Positions 43,928-56,339 of a DNA stretch of 64,000 nucleotides are shown here, in pieces. The notes under the pieces are model-generated. The model did no database searches. It was given only the letters and a program-made list of their open reading frames with translations, and was not told where the DNA came from. The translations under genes and the position numbers were made by a program. The stretch spans positions 48,398,446 to 48,462,445 of the forward strand of contig JAMXBB010000008.1 in assembly GCA_024138015.1 (NCBI GenBank). The letters are read 5' to 3'. The number at the start of each line of letters is the position of its first letter. Within the stretch, counting starts at the first letter, position 1. The DNA is from Lumnitzera littorea (taxonomy: Eukaryota; Streptophyta; Magnoliopsida; Myrtales; Combretaceae).

Positions 43928-46900
43928 TCACCTTAATTCTTCTGCAATTTCCTCAGATTTCCAGACAATATCTTTTAATCCGGTTGAGAAACTTTTGTAG
44001 AACTGAAATCAGCATGTGAAAGGAAAAGGAATTACAAATCTTTGTCCTCAAACCCACGTGAAACCAGAACAGAACTTAAGGCAGGAGCAGGTGTATGTTT
44101 TATTCAGCCTCGATTCGTGGATCATTATCAGAATATTAATCTAATTTCAAGTAGATGGGAAGGAGTAGGAAAAGTAGAAGAACCAACAGTAGAATCCTTA
44201 TCATATAATTTGGTAGCCAAAACAATGAAATTGAAATGGAAATCTCAAAAATACCTTGTGAAATTCCAGTGTGTCCCCACCAGTTTTACGAAGCTCCACC
44301 ATATGAAGAGAGGGAGCCACTTCAAAAACCTGGATATTATGGCATAACCACCAGTTATATTATTTTACTGTCCATCTGAAACGACAGTTACCTAAAAGAT
44401 GAGCATGAAGTACATCCAAAAGGAAAGAGAAAACAAATACATTAAGAATGGCATAAATTGCTGAAAGACAGAATGCTCCTTGATTATGTATTACTTAGAA
44501 TCATTGTAAGGGGCAATAATTCAATTCATTCCAATGGATAGAGATACCTCAGTAGCTACAGAGAGGCGGCCTTTCCTTCCAGTTTTATCACCACGCAGCT
44601 TCATCTGCAATTTTGAAGTAACTTTCATGAGTCATTCTAAGAGATTGATATGATGGATCTAGTCCATAAAAGGATAACCTATGTCAATTAGATACCTTGT
44701 AGTTACTTTTATGGACATTGAAACCCAAAGGCTTTGCTGCTTCCTCAATCCTAGAAACAATCTCATTTGCAGGGGATTGTGAAGTAAAAGAGGTTTCTTG
44801 CTTCACAAGACCCTGAAATAATGGAAAGAAGTATGGACACAAGGAGCAGTTGCAGTTAGTCAGCTCCTTAACCTTCAGAAGAGACGAAAAAAGACCTCCA
44901 ACACAGGTTTTAAGGAGCTTATTTGCACTTAAATAGGAGTGTGCTAAAGTGCTTAACGAAGAGAGAAAAGTACTACTCTTTTCACAATTGCATCTTGTAA
45001 ATTTTCTACGTAGAAAACATTAAGTGAGGAAACATCTATCTGCACTAAGAGTGTGTTTACAGATTAGGGTGAATCATTCATTGTCTAAGATATATTTTGT
45101 CTGTTGATAAAAGCAAAAATAGAAGCCACTAAAGCAGCTAAGCAAAAAACGTATCCAGATTTTACATTTGAGTTATTGGTCAACTTTCACTTGTCCAAAT
45201 CAGAAGTAAAAAGCTAAAAAGATTAAAGTTCACTATCTTGAGAATTGATTTGCAGGTCTCCACTGAAAAACAGCCAAGTTGGACCATCACTATCCTCTTT
45301 CGAGAATGTCAAAGTGATTCATGAAACTTAAAATGGTTAGGCCAATTAAAGGAGTAACAGAGTTGATGAAATGCATTTCCGTGTAGAGAAAAATGAAATG
45401 GAAAGGATGATTCCATACCGTTTGCTTCTCAAACAAACTTTCTAGGTTGAAACTTTTAGATCGAGAAATCAGCTCAAAAGCATTCATTGATACTGGTTTC
45501 TCTTTCTTTACTGTCACAAAAAATTCCTGTGAAGAAAAGAATTTTCCTTTTAGATGCCATTTGGTTGTCAGGTATAGTTCATTAAACATTAGAAAATATC
45601 TGAACAAAAGATGTTGGGCATTGCATGCTTCTGTAACAAATCAACCAAGCAAATTGGAGAGAAACAAAACCACCTTCTGACCTGTGCTTCACTGAAAACA
45701 GCATCAACATCATCAAGATTTATATCATCCTCCTCCTGAAAATGTGGTGGCTTGTAGCCTTTCTTAAACCACTCATCTTGCAAGATTTCAGGAATTGTCA
45801 TGCGCTGAAAGGTATCCAAAAAGCAGATTATGATAAAAATGCTCTTTGATTAATTCCAGTCACAAAGTTCAATTTGAAGATTATGGGCATGTTTGGATTT
45901 TCTTTTTTTAATCTATATCTTATTTATATCTAATTTATATATATTTAAAATTTGATATTTAAAAAACAGTCCTATGTGTATTTTAATTATTTTTGTTTCA
46001 TAATTATAATAAAAATGGTGATTAAAATATCATGATTGAAAAATGAAAATTTATGTACCTTTAGGAGAAAAATTTTGAAAAAATATATTTTATACGTTGA
46101 AAATAATTATTTTAATTGATATTTTTAAAAATATATATTTCCATATTTCTTATGTTTTATTCTTACCAAACACAAAAATTCGAGTAAACAACAATAAAAT
46201 ATTAATAAGATAGAAAACAGATGAGAAAAAATAATCTCATCTCACCGTAAGGGGATTTGGATCAATAATACGCTTTATAAGGTTCTTTGCACCCAATGAA
46301 AACCATGAAGGGATGGAATAATCTGCTCTGCAAACCTAAAAGATACATTTATACATGAGATGAAGCTCCGGTAGTTGCAAAATTTTTTCCCTTATTCATA
46401 TTCACTCACTTTTCTAAATAAACTAATGAGGTTTGATTCATCAAAAGGCAAGTAGCCTGCCATGAGTACAAAAAGAATCACCCCACAAGACCACACATCC
46501 GCTGATGCCCCATCATAACCTTTATCATTTAAAACCTGAAAGGAGACATTAGAAATCTATATAAAAAGCTTATGCAGACTTTATAGTTCAATGTGTACCT
46601 CAGGTGCAACATAATTTGGCATACCACAGGTTGTGTGAAGCAGCCCATCCCCCTGTCACAAGATAGGTGTGTCACTTTATTTTTTGAGTTCTAATGGAAA
46701 ATTACATGAAAATTTTCCATATTTCAGTTTACTTAAGAAATTGACTGCACTGTCATTTCTGCAAGAAATGGAGTGACCTGCAGTCGCTACAAATATTGTT
46801 CTTCAATTAAAACTAATCCAATAATTTAGATCATATTTAGTTTGAGGCAAAGAGGCCAAGTAGAGCTTATAAAGGCAAAAGGTCTTGATTCCCTTCTTGA

Positions 46901-49694
46901 AATCCCTTGCTGATAGATGGCTCTATGCAAACTTGCTGATCAGCCATGCTCGTTTTGGCAGAACATTCCATTGTAATATGGTATTACACAATATAATGGA
47001 ATTTAATGAATTAAGTTCAATGAGACATGTACACAGAAATAATTTCTCGGCACCCTTGTGATTGGGTGCCAAAATTTGTAATACAATCACTATAGCATCA
47101 AGTTTCTTCATTGGACCACATTTTAGAAATTCACACCCCATCTGAAAAATTTTGTATGACTTAGGGCTCAAGAGGGCATAAAACTGAGAGAAAGTAAAAT
47201 TATATGAAAGATCAATGTTTGAATGAGTCATATTTGTTGTATGGATGATAAAAGGGGTGACTAAAACTTGCAAGTTCCCAGGGAAGAAAAAACAAAAGCG
47301 AAAAGGCTTATGAACTTTCTTGTGGTTATAAAATTCTCTTGCAGGAAATAGGGAGGTGGTTTTTGCACATGTGCAAGCAATTAGGAGACCAGTAGAGCTG
47401 ACAACATATTCCCATATCTTAGCCCATATTTCATGGAAGCATAACCATCCTACATTATACTTTCTGTGGTAGAACATTGCAGCGGCAGCAGCAGCAACAA
47501 TTTCAACTGCACTCAAGTTTTAATACAACAAGGTAGATTCCCCTATGTGGTAAGACACTAAACATACACGAAACCAAATAGCTAACAACGGACAACTAAC
47601 ATGTCAAAGCCCATTGCATTTGGCCAATAAGAATACTTACCCGTACGTGCTGTGAAAACGTACTTAGCCCAAAATCTGAAACCTTAAGAACTCCAAAGGA
47701 GTCTAGAAGGAGATTCTCTGGCTGCACAAATTCAGCAGAGTGTAAAATGAAAGCCAAGGCAATTTAATGTTTAAGGTACATTTTCCAATCCCATATCCAT
47801 AACTACCAAGCTTAGAAAAAGATCAAGTTATGACCTTCAAATCTCTATGGTAAACACCTCGGCTGTGGCAGTAGTCCACAGCATTGATTAGTTGCTGAAA
47901 ATATCCTCTAGCTTCATCTTCCATCAATCTTCCGTTAGTGGCCTGAAGTTAGAGAACTAATGAAGTTTGCTAAGATTAAAAGAAACTTCTAAGTCTCAAC
48001 TTTCACTTATGATTCGGGTGAAGATCTATTGATACCAAAAACTTAGAAATACGCATGTGGAAGAAGCAGTTGTTATTTGGTAATTAAGCTAATGTAGGAA
48101 TGGCTTACTATTTTGTCAAAGAGCTCACCCCCATCCACAAACTCCATGACCATGTAGATTTTTGTTCTGCTGGCCATAATCTACATGATGTATGTCAGTA
48201 CATATGGTGAAGTTACACAAAAAAAAAAAAAAAAAGGAACATGCATCTAATATTACAAATTCCAAATTTATAACATATATATATATTTGATGAATTGCAG
48301 CAGAATGAGCCTACTCTTTCTCAAAGCACCATCCAACTTCCTTTTGCTTGAAATTTGTACAACCACGTAGGATATAAAACAGTGGAAAGAAGCTGAAAAG
48401 GACAAGTTCGCAAGGTTTGTATAATATACCTATGGCAGAGGGAGAAACAATTTGACAAGATAATGGGTTTCTTTTACACAATGCCCTCCCTAAATAAAGA
48501 CAAGACACCATCAAATCTGTTCTTCTCATCTAACAAACGGATGTTTTCTTTGTGACACAGGAAAAAAGGGGACAAAGAAAAAAGAAAACAAGAGATTGCT
48601 CTAGAACACTATCACAAAGGATACATTGTAGCTGAAAATATTTTCCGAAAAGCTCCTTTGGTATCCTTTAATCTAAATTTGTACATAGAACAGTAGTAAT
48701 CTTTGTGATTAGTTGCATTTAGTAGGAGTTAGTAGTGAAAGGGGACGGTGGTAGCTGGAGGATGACAGGGATCGTATAGTACAATGGAAAATAATAATTG
48801 AAAAATAGGCTCCTTATCTCCTGTTGATATTGTCCACTCTAGATAACTACCACCAACAGCCATCAGAACAACACTTCCAACCACGATAAACATTACTAAA
48901 TTCTAATAATTACTGCAAAAAATCTTAATTAGTAAAGTACTAATTGATCAACAAATTAAGATATATACCCAAAAAAATCCCAAAAATGTTTTCCCAGAAG
49001 CAAACACATCCTAAAATAACAAAACCAGTAGTTCCCTGTATCAAAAATGTGACAAAGAATAAGAGGAAGTGGGATCGCGAACATCTCTGCATATGCCTTC
49101 CATGACTCCAGCATAGACACATGCTCACAGTGAGAGTCGCAGTACAAGAAAATTAAAAGCCTGTAACTGTTTATTAGGGCTCTATGATCATGCTATTTAA
49201 GTGTCGGTATATCCAAGATCTAAACAAAGGAAGGAGCAACCCATCATACCTCGTAAAGTCTAACGACATTTGGATGTTTGATCAGCTTCATTGTTGATAC
49301 CTCTCTTTTTATCTGCCAATGAAAAACTAAACATGACGTTCCATGAGATGGGAAATGCGCATCATTTGATCATCTATGTTTTTCTGGACGAAACAGAAAT
49401 ATCCGAAGAGAAGGACACAGAGATACACTTTGGGTTTTCCCAACATGCAAGAGAAGCCTGGCAAGGCGCATGCACATGCAGAGACAGAGATAAAGGGATA
49501 TAGAAGAGAAAAGAAACAACCTGGTTGACTATCCTGTGGCGGAGGACGTGATCGCGGTTGAGAATTTTGATGGCAACGGAGTCACCATTGACGACGTTCT
49601 TGGCGAACTTGACCTTGGCAAAGCTTCCCTCGCCCAACGTCTTCCCCAATTCGTAATTCCCCACACGAGTTCTTGCACTCGGAACCCTACTCAT
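43928..49694 (-). CDS. CIPK9: CBL-interacting protein kinase, CIPK9-like, 14 exons, 440 aa
   Basis: Ser/Thr kinase (SnRK3) that binds calcineurin B-like Ca2+ sensors; in Arabidopsis CIPK9 acts in potassium homeostasis with CBL2/3. Coding exons, 5' to 3': 49694-49521, 49312-49250, 48180-48109, 47942-47835, 47721-47641, 46652-46599, 46535-46410, 46335-46246, 45804-45682, 45526-45419, 44812-44696, 44604-44548, 44329-44255, 44002-43928; all GT-AG, all multiples of three. Gly loop 21-28, Lys43, Glu62, HRD with Asp137, DFG Asp155, APE 182-184, then the NAF motif 312-314 in VSMNAFELIS, and a C-terminal phosphatase-interaction region (ANEIVSRIEEAAKPLGF). The intron-rich structure and 440-aa length fit its clade. 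Odd point: the activation segment reads CGMPNYVAPE, with Met177 for the conserved Thr, and Gly167 where Glu is usual. Family certain, orthology likely. Confidence 0.92.
46653..47640 (-). other. CIPK intron 5 with a 594-base open frame
   Basis: A 988-bp GT-AG intron. It contains an ORF of 197 codons (46923-47516) on the gene strand with no recognisable domain; its start includes a short Ala run from a GCT/GCC repeat. Both flanking splice sites are good and the kinase frame needs the intron removed, so I treat the ORF as chance. Confidence 0.6.
48181..49249 (-). other. CIPK intron 2, longest intron (1069 bp)
   Basis: GT-AG, AT-rich, includes an A run at 48218-48235 and a short TA repeat at 48274-48283. 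No coding or mobile-element signal that I can support. Confidence 0.6.
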
Positions 49695-50520
49695 TCTCGC
49701 TCCACCACCACCACCAGATCAGATATTTTTCTTTTTATTTATCTACAATCTGTTTGAATTTTCCTTGATCAAATTCAAGGATTATAGAGCACGTTTTAGA
49801 TGTTTAATCTCTCTCTCTCTCTCTCTCTCTCGTGGCCTGGAATGGAAAGACTCTTGCCTATTGGGATGAGGATTTACGTATGTCCAAATTTCCTTTAACA
49901 ATTCAGCATTGATTTTTTTATCCCCAACATGCACCCTCTCAGCCACTCTTACCAGACATAGTAAACGTATATACTCCATGTGTGTCCGTTCTGTTCTGTC
50001 TGCCCATCTTCCAAATCATCCATTCACACGGAATTCCCACCCTCAAACCTGTCCCACCTTATCATTTGTGGTCCAATTCGATTCATTTTTTCATAAAATT
50101 TGAATGTTCACATTGTTAAATGAAACATGTAATTACACTCCACACACACGTGTATATATAGTTTTTAAAAGCAAAAATACAGAGAAGTAATTAGGCTGTA
50201 AAGATTGTGAACCGTAGTGCAATTTTAACAAGAGTACATCTGTACTTTTATTTTTAATCAAATAACGCAAATTATTTTATATTCAACATTGAGTAGATTT
50301 TATCTTCTTGCAGCTGATGTCCCTCTAGTTTTCAACCTCTAAGAGGAAGGTGAGTGACGTGAAGCAGGGCAATTTGTGCCTGTAACAAGATAGAAGCCAA
50401 AATGGAATAGAGAAAAAAATAAAGAAAAAGTTAATCCCTAAAACTGAAAATGACGAGGTATCAATTAGAAATTTCCCTTCTAATATTTATCTCATGTAAA
50501 TTTATGTTGCAAGAAATATT
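49695..50520 (-). promoter_or_regulatory. 5' UTR and proximal upstream region of CIPK
   Basis: Directly upstream of the kinase ATG. A (CT)n run at 49808-49831 reads (GA)n on the gene strand, common in plant 5' UTRs. The TATA-like stretch on the plus strand near 50153-50160 (gtatatata) is too far to be convincing. The hairpin element begins at 50521, so the native upstream region may be only about 0.8 kb. Confidence 0.45.
49808..49831. repeat. (CT)12 microsatellite
   Basis: Uninterrupted CT dinucleotide run in the CIPK 5' leader. Confidence 0.95.
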
Positions 50521-52020
50521 GAGAAAATTACATAATGTTTTAAATATTCAAATAAGAAATTAACATTTCATTAAATAATTAAAATAAAGAATCTTTATTA
50601 TAACATTGTTAATTCTAACTAATGTGATAATTATCTCACATAGCACTAATGTTGTAGATATTTAGTGCTTACATGTATAATTAAATAATAAAAGAAGAAA
50701 AAATGGAAATATAAAAAATAAAGAAAATTTGCAAAAAAAAAAAAATATAAAAAAGAATTAAACAAGTATAAATAGTATAATTAAATAGAATATGTACGTA
50801 ATATAATATATATATATATATAATATGTATTTTTTTGGCCATTAAAATTTATTATATGTAAAATATAACATGTAAGTTTTATGTATATAATATGTATGTA
50901 ATATAATATATATATATATATATATTTTAAAATTTGAAATAAGAAAAGGTTAGAAAAATTAGAAACATAAAATAAAAAACTAATAAAAAGAAAAAAATGG
51001 TTAAAAAAAGGGGGTCACTCCAAGCACTCTAAGACGAGGGAGTACTTGACAATTACTTTAAAGGAGTTTCATGACCCTCCTTAGATAGCTACCGACTACC
51101 CCTCGGCATTGGGTTGTCGAATCAATCACCAAATAACTAGGCAGGTTATGACTCATCTAGAAAAGTGATTCGTTCAACCCATCAAATAATTGTAGGTGGT
51201 CGTTACAACTAAGGGGTGATTGAGCAACCTTCTTTAGTCATAGGTGGCTAGCTATGGCTGTTATTTAAAAAAAAGAAAAAGAAAAAAAATTGAAATCTAA
51301 TCAGATGACACGACGTAATTATAACCCAATCAAACTTTCCTCATTATTTCTTTTTCTTTTAAAAGGCTATGTGTGCTTATCCATTCGATTAGGGTCACCC
51401 CTTAGCAATGGATGGCCATCTATGGCTACTTAGTGGGTTGAATGACTTACTTCTTTAAGTGGGGTTGTGATCTACCTAGCTATTTGGTGGTTGATCTAAC
51501 CATTCGTAAAAATCCAACCACCTTTGGCTTTGAGGTAGTCGGAGAAACCATTTTATAAATCTATATATATATTACATTATATATATAATATATTATATAC
51601 ATATATATTGTATGTATAATAGACATATTATATCACGTACATATAACATACATATTATATCTTGCATATAACATATATTATATTACCTACATCTTATATT
51701 TAATTATACGATTTACTTTTATTTAATTCTTTTGATTTTTCTTTTTTTTTGGCAATTTTTCTTTATCTTTTGTTAATTGTTTATGTTTTTATTTTTATTT
51801 TCTATTTTCTTATTGTTTAATTATACATATAAGAGTGCCTACCATGCTAATGCCACGTGGTAGATAACTGTCACGTTAACTTGAGTTAACAATGTTATAA
51901 CAATGATTCCTTATTTTAACTACATGCTAAAATGTAGATTTTTTATTTGAATTTTTTAAAACGTTAATCCCTTATTTGAACATTCCTTAAAATATTGATT
52001 CCCTTTTGTGAAATTTCCCC
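50521..52020. mobile_element. Hairpin (fold-back) element, about 1.5 kb, upstream of CIPK
   Basis: The left part (50521-51245) and right part (51360-52020) are imperfect inverted copies over most of their length. Matching words include caaataag with ttaacattt, ttataacattgttaa, and the inner phrases 'accaaata-ctaggtag' and 'ttcaaccca' with their complements. Ends are gagaaaatt and the complement of aatttcccc. AT repeats at 50803-50824 and 50901-50924 lie in the left arm. No ORF, so non-autonomous; the size and G-rich terminal bases would fit a Mutator-like derivative, but no clean target duplication was found. Confidence 0.6.
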
Positions 52021-53650
52021 AATAACTATTATTAAATATTTACTTCACATAATTAATTACAATATTAAGTTGTGAATATCACTAAAAATAACATTATGCT
52101 CGATCTTTTTCAATATAATAAAAAGGAAAATTAACTTTTATTATTTTACATAATAGGATAAAACCCATAGAAGTATCCAAACTTTCATATTTTTTTCATT
52201 TTAGTGTCTAAAGTTTGAAGTTGTTCATTTTAGTATTCAACTTTTTAAATGAGATAAATTAATATATCTATTATAAAAACCATTATTATAATATGGTAGG
52301 ATAATAGTATAATTACATCAATTTTCATTTTCTTTCTATTTTAGTGTTCAAACTTTTTTTTTTCCATTTTGGCATTTCAATTTTTTAAAATAAAAGAAAT
52401 AAATAAATTTTTCGTAATAACTATGTAAAAATATTTTTGAAAAATCTATAATATAATAATCAACAATAATATATTTAGAAAAATAAAAGTAAAAATAAAT
52501 ATTTGCTAACTGTTAAATGGCAAATTACTTACCAAACTAATAAAAGGCTTGCAAAAGAAAACAAATTTGATTATGGGGTGTCAGGGCAATTCTGTTGTTG
52601 TTGCTCCAATGCTTAAGTGAGATATTAAGTTGTGAGAATAAGAGAGAGTAGGGGGAGATAGTGACAAAATGAGGGCTTTGAAGAAGACTCTCTATTGGTA
52701 ACGAAGTTGTATTTATAAGTGTCGAATGGTAATCACTTTTGGGGAACTATTATCTACATGTTTTTCATGTGGTAAGACCCTTCATCCTACGGACCACTTC
52801 TTGATTTCTAAGAACATGGGCTAGTTCTAGATGAGGAGTGGGTAGTTAATCATGTAATGATCCTCAACTGTTCATGCCTACATTTAAATTTGAGCTCTTA
52901 ACAACTGTACTAAGCTCCTAATCACTTTCTTGACCTACCTACAATCATCATGAGCTCCTTCCTAATTACTATCCTAAACTAAGCTTCCTAGCTATGTAGA
53001 TTGTGGAATTTCTAATGTTGTTCCAAGTTGTTCAATACAGGTAGGATCTCCAGTCAATGATGTCAAGTAATAACCCTCTTAAGTCATTATGAGGTCTTCT
53101 AGGCTTTCGAGCAAAAATTCTTATCAACATTTGTCACTTAGCTCTCTTCGCCAAGGGGAGTATTTTGTTGTGTTTTCATTGTAAGGCAATAAGGTTTCCA
53201 ACTTATGTAATGTTAGTCATGCTTCAGGCTCCACTCGATATCAAGCTTTTCTACTTTGCTATTTTGACTTGCCTACTAATATTTGCATCTAACTTAGCCT
53301 TGGTTCGTGCATAGTGGAAGCATCACATTCACTCATCAACTATCCATATTCTATCTATTGATATTTGCATTGACACGATAGTCGATAGTCATGGCGTATA
53401 GTGTGCATAGAGGGGATTCAATCTTAGCCGTTTGTCTTTAAATGACAATTAATTATATGGCTACAATCATAACATCTAAACGATGAATCTTAATGTGTAC
53501 GGCTATTTAAACTTCTTAATTTTTTCTCTCTCCATTTTTTGAACATTTGCTCTCATTTATGTATAAACTAACTCACCTTCTCGTACACTATTATCTCTAT
53601 CTTTCAAAAACCTCTTCATTACTTTTCCCTTGTGTAAGCTCATCTATTTA
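52021..53650. other. AT-rich spacer with probable LTR or leader of the next element
   Basis: 52180-52400 has repeated 'cattttagtgtctaaa' and 'cattttagtattcaa' phrases typical of inverted-repeat elements. From about 52570 the sequence changes character: ggggtgtcagg, a TATA-like gtatttataagtg (52708-52720), then long low-coding sequence leading to the ORF at 53660. It may be a 5' LTR plus leader, but no second copy is in view. Confidence 0.35.
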
Positions 53651-53659
53651 AGGTAATTA

Positions 53660-54740
53660 TGTTTCGCATAGCACCAACTAAGTCAAACTCCGATAATACA
53701 ATAAGCAACCATGATTTGGTTCAAACCTCTCCTATGCACTTTAGAGCGATTGAAGTTCCTTCAAAGCAAGCACAAGGTGTGATGAATGCAGTAGATGACT
53801 GTCCGTAGGATCTCTCCTGCTAGACCGAGTTGGGAAGATTCGTGCACTTAAAAGCTTGGAGGATTTGAAGAATTCCCCTTGATCATTACCTTGATGATAG
53901 AGAAGATAAGAATGCTTAGGAGCCCTTTTATTATGGGATTGCGTAAGACCCCAACTGAAATGGCATGGTAAGTACTCTATTAGAACAAGAGTTTAAAGAC
54001 ATGAGCTTTTACATTTGTTTCTCCCCTGATAGTAGATGGTTGAAAGGCTACAAATCCCTGAGTGGATAACTTCCATAGGCGATCGAAAGTTTCTCTTTTT
54101 GAGAAGTGCTTCAAGATTGGTTTATGCTTTCTCTTTTTTGCATTTGAAAAGAATTTTCTTACTTACCATCAGTTATGTCTAAGCATGTTAACCCCTAATT
54201 CTTATAAACTTATGATATCCTTTGGGTGCATATGTGAGGTGTTAGAGTTTAGGGCAATCTTAACCTTATTTAGGTATTTCCTTACAATCAAATGGGGTAA
54301 GGGATGGTTTTACATTTGTACTCGACCTAGGATAAAGATTTTGATTAGGTTGGAGTCTTTTATTCACAATTAGAAGAAAACATGGGTAGTCATTAGGTCA
54401 GAAAAGGATTTAGAATTTCCCTCTTTTTGGACCTAACCTATTCATTAAGGTGGCATCAAAGAACTACTACCTAATGACAAAGCCGCTTTTAACAAGATTA
54501 TGGAGAACTATAGCTTTGATTATTTTCTATGGGATGCTAGAGACATCATAAGTAAATATTATCACAGGGCTTCGATCTTTCATGATGATAAGATAGGTTT
54601 CTCGAGGGTACTAGTGCTATTCTTGGCAAAGAATACACGATTGAGGGAGTGAATGAAGATATTGTAGTAGATCAAGGTATTGCTTGCAACAATTTTCCAT
54701 GCTGAGTTGGGATTGCTGTGAAGAGATCTCAATCAATTGC
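53660..54740 (+). pseudogene. Degenerate gag-like ORF, 'transposase (putative) gypsy type' pattern
   Basis: Several frames together show the order of that plant family: a start MFRIAPTKS at 53660, then the core in 54062-54373 with KIGLCFLFFAFEKNFL, LTPNSYKLMISFGCICEVL, then KGWFYICTRP and a Trp-rich step (KTWVVIRSEKDLEFPSFW). Frame changes and stops break it. The family is usually carried by gag-like ORFs of large plant gypsy elements; its function is not established. Assignment rests on pattern, not on a search. Confidence 0.5.
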
Positions 54741-56000
54741 TTCAAAGGATGGATAATCTTCCATGCTCGTGCTTAGAATGATACAATCCACACTACCTAT
54801 GCCTAGAAAAGAAAGAATGAGACAAATCCTAGTACATAGCGTACAAGCACATGGATGCCAAACCATACATAACATGAGAATGTAATGCAAAATAAGTACT
54901 CAATAGGTTATTATCTTGTTATTTAGCTAATTAAACAACAAAAGGGCACTCAAGACCACACTAAACCATGATCACTTATTCGTAAATAGAATACAATATA
55001 AGTCTTTTAAATTACTACATACATAGTATGGTGTTGGTCGATTGTGACCATAAAACCTATTTGTTGGAAACCATAAGATACCTAGATTTAGCTGTATCAT
55101 CTTAACATACAAGTCCACTGGGGATTTTCAAATGAAGATTGGCATTGGCCCCCTTACTCAAGGATGGGTCAAGAAAGGACAAGCAACAAAACATAGTTTT
55201 TAAGTTGATATGAGTTAGTCCATCTTTAGGCACAACCAACAAACATGCACTATGTACCCCAAACAACTAGTTAACAACTATAAGACCTATATCGATACTA
55301 GTAATAATCCAAATTGAGAACTTAGCAAAAGAATAGCAACCTTTCTTAATCCATCAATCTAGTTAACTAATAAAATTTTGAGTTAAGGTCTTCCTTACTT
55401 CCCTTTTAGATTACATTTGCTAAGCCCCCTTAGGTTCAATTCTCACTAAACTCTTAAAGGTTGAACTAACTACAAAGATGGGATCTTTTGAGTGAGATTA
55501 GAGGTATAAAACACTTGGGAGAGGTTTTGGATTTGAAACTCATAGGAAAACAAGATTTGATGTTGAATAGGACAGGGCATCTGGATGTTACTTGTTAGCT
55601 TTTGGATGCCATGTCAAAGAAGGCATCAAGATGGCAGAGAGGCCTAGTGTTTGGATGCTAGAGCTGATGGCAATGGGACGTTATTCACTATTCTGCAAAT
55701 TTTGCAACATAATTTAGCTTGAACAATGCCTAAAGTTTCTCCAAACTTCTACCCAACTCTAAGACACATCAAAACACTAGTGTAAATCTAATTATCAATC
55801 CCAATACCATCCCTTAACCAAAACGCAAATTTCTACCTTCATATACCATTACTAAATTTCAACTTTCTACATCACCCATTAGCTACATAGGAAAAAAGAT
55901 TGGCAAACTTACTTATTATGATTGAATGAGAGCTTAAAACCTCTAAAAGCAAGTGAAAAGCCAAAAGCTGTAGCTATACAACCATAATGAAGTTTAGATT
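54740..56000. other. Non-coding tail after the gag-like ORF
   Basis: No sustained frame. 55540-55690 repeats phrases of the type 'catctggatg', 'tttggatgc', and 'gatggcag', reminiscent of LTR or long untranslated regions of Tat-like elements. I cannot place boundaries. Confidence 0.35.
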
Positions 56001-56004
56001 TCAA

Positions 56005-56012
56005 TGCCTTAG
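56005..56012. repeat. Target-site duplication, left copy, of the hAT MITE (tgccttag)
   Basis: Pairs with tgccttaa at 56332-56339 (7 of 8). Confidence 0.75.
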
Positions 56013-56331
56013 TAGAGGTCTGCAAGTAGGTTAAGCGAGCCAACTTGGTTCGACCCACTTTGGCCTATGAGCTAAACAAGCTAGATTCATTTAGGTCATG
56101 GGCTAAAAACCTTTAGTCTTAACCTATTTAAAAAGCGAGTTAATTGAGTTGACTTATAGATTAAAGGCATAAATGTGTTAAACAGGCCAATCTGAACTAG
56201 CCCACAAGTTAAGTGGGTTGGATTCATTTAGCTCACTTTTTAAAGGGGTTTAAAAAATCTTGATCCAAACCTGTTTAGAAAGCAAGTTAAATGAATTGGC
56301 TTATAAGCTAAAATCTACTTGCACACCTTTA
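56013..56331. mobile_element. hAT-type MITE, 319 bp
   Basis: Terminal inverted repeats are TAGAGGTCTGCAAGTAGGTT on the left and TAAAGGTGTGCAAGTAGATT read from the right, 17 of 20 identical. The TAgaGGTGTGCAAG form is the classic hAT end, and the 8-bp flanking duplication is the hAT hallmark. Inside are imperfect repeats of 'gagttaatt-agtt-gacttat' and 'gattcatttag'. No ORF; movement would need a transposase from elsewhere. Confidence 0.82.
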
Positions 56332-56339
56332 TGCCTTAA

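Noticed and set aside
45290..45607. 105-codon minus frame reading across CIPK exon 10
   Set aside because: It joins exon 10 to intron sequence on both sides; the GT-AG exon 45419-45526 gives the family-consistent protein.
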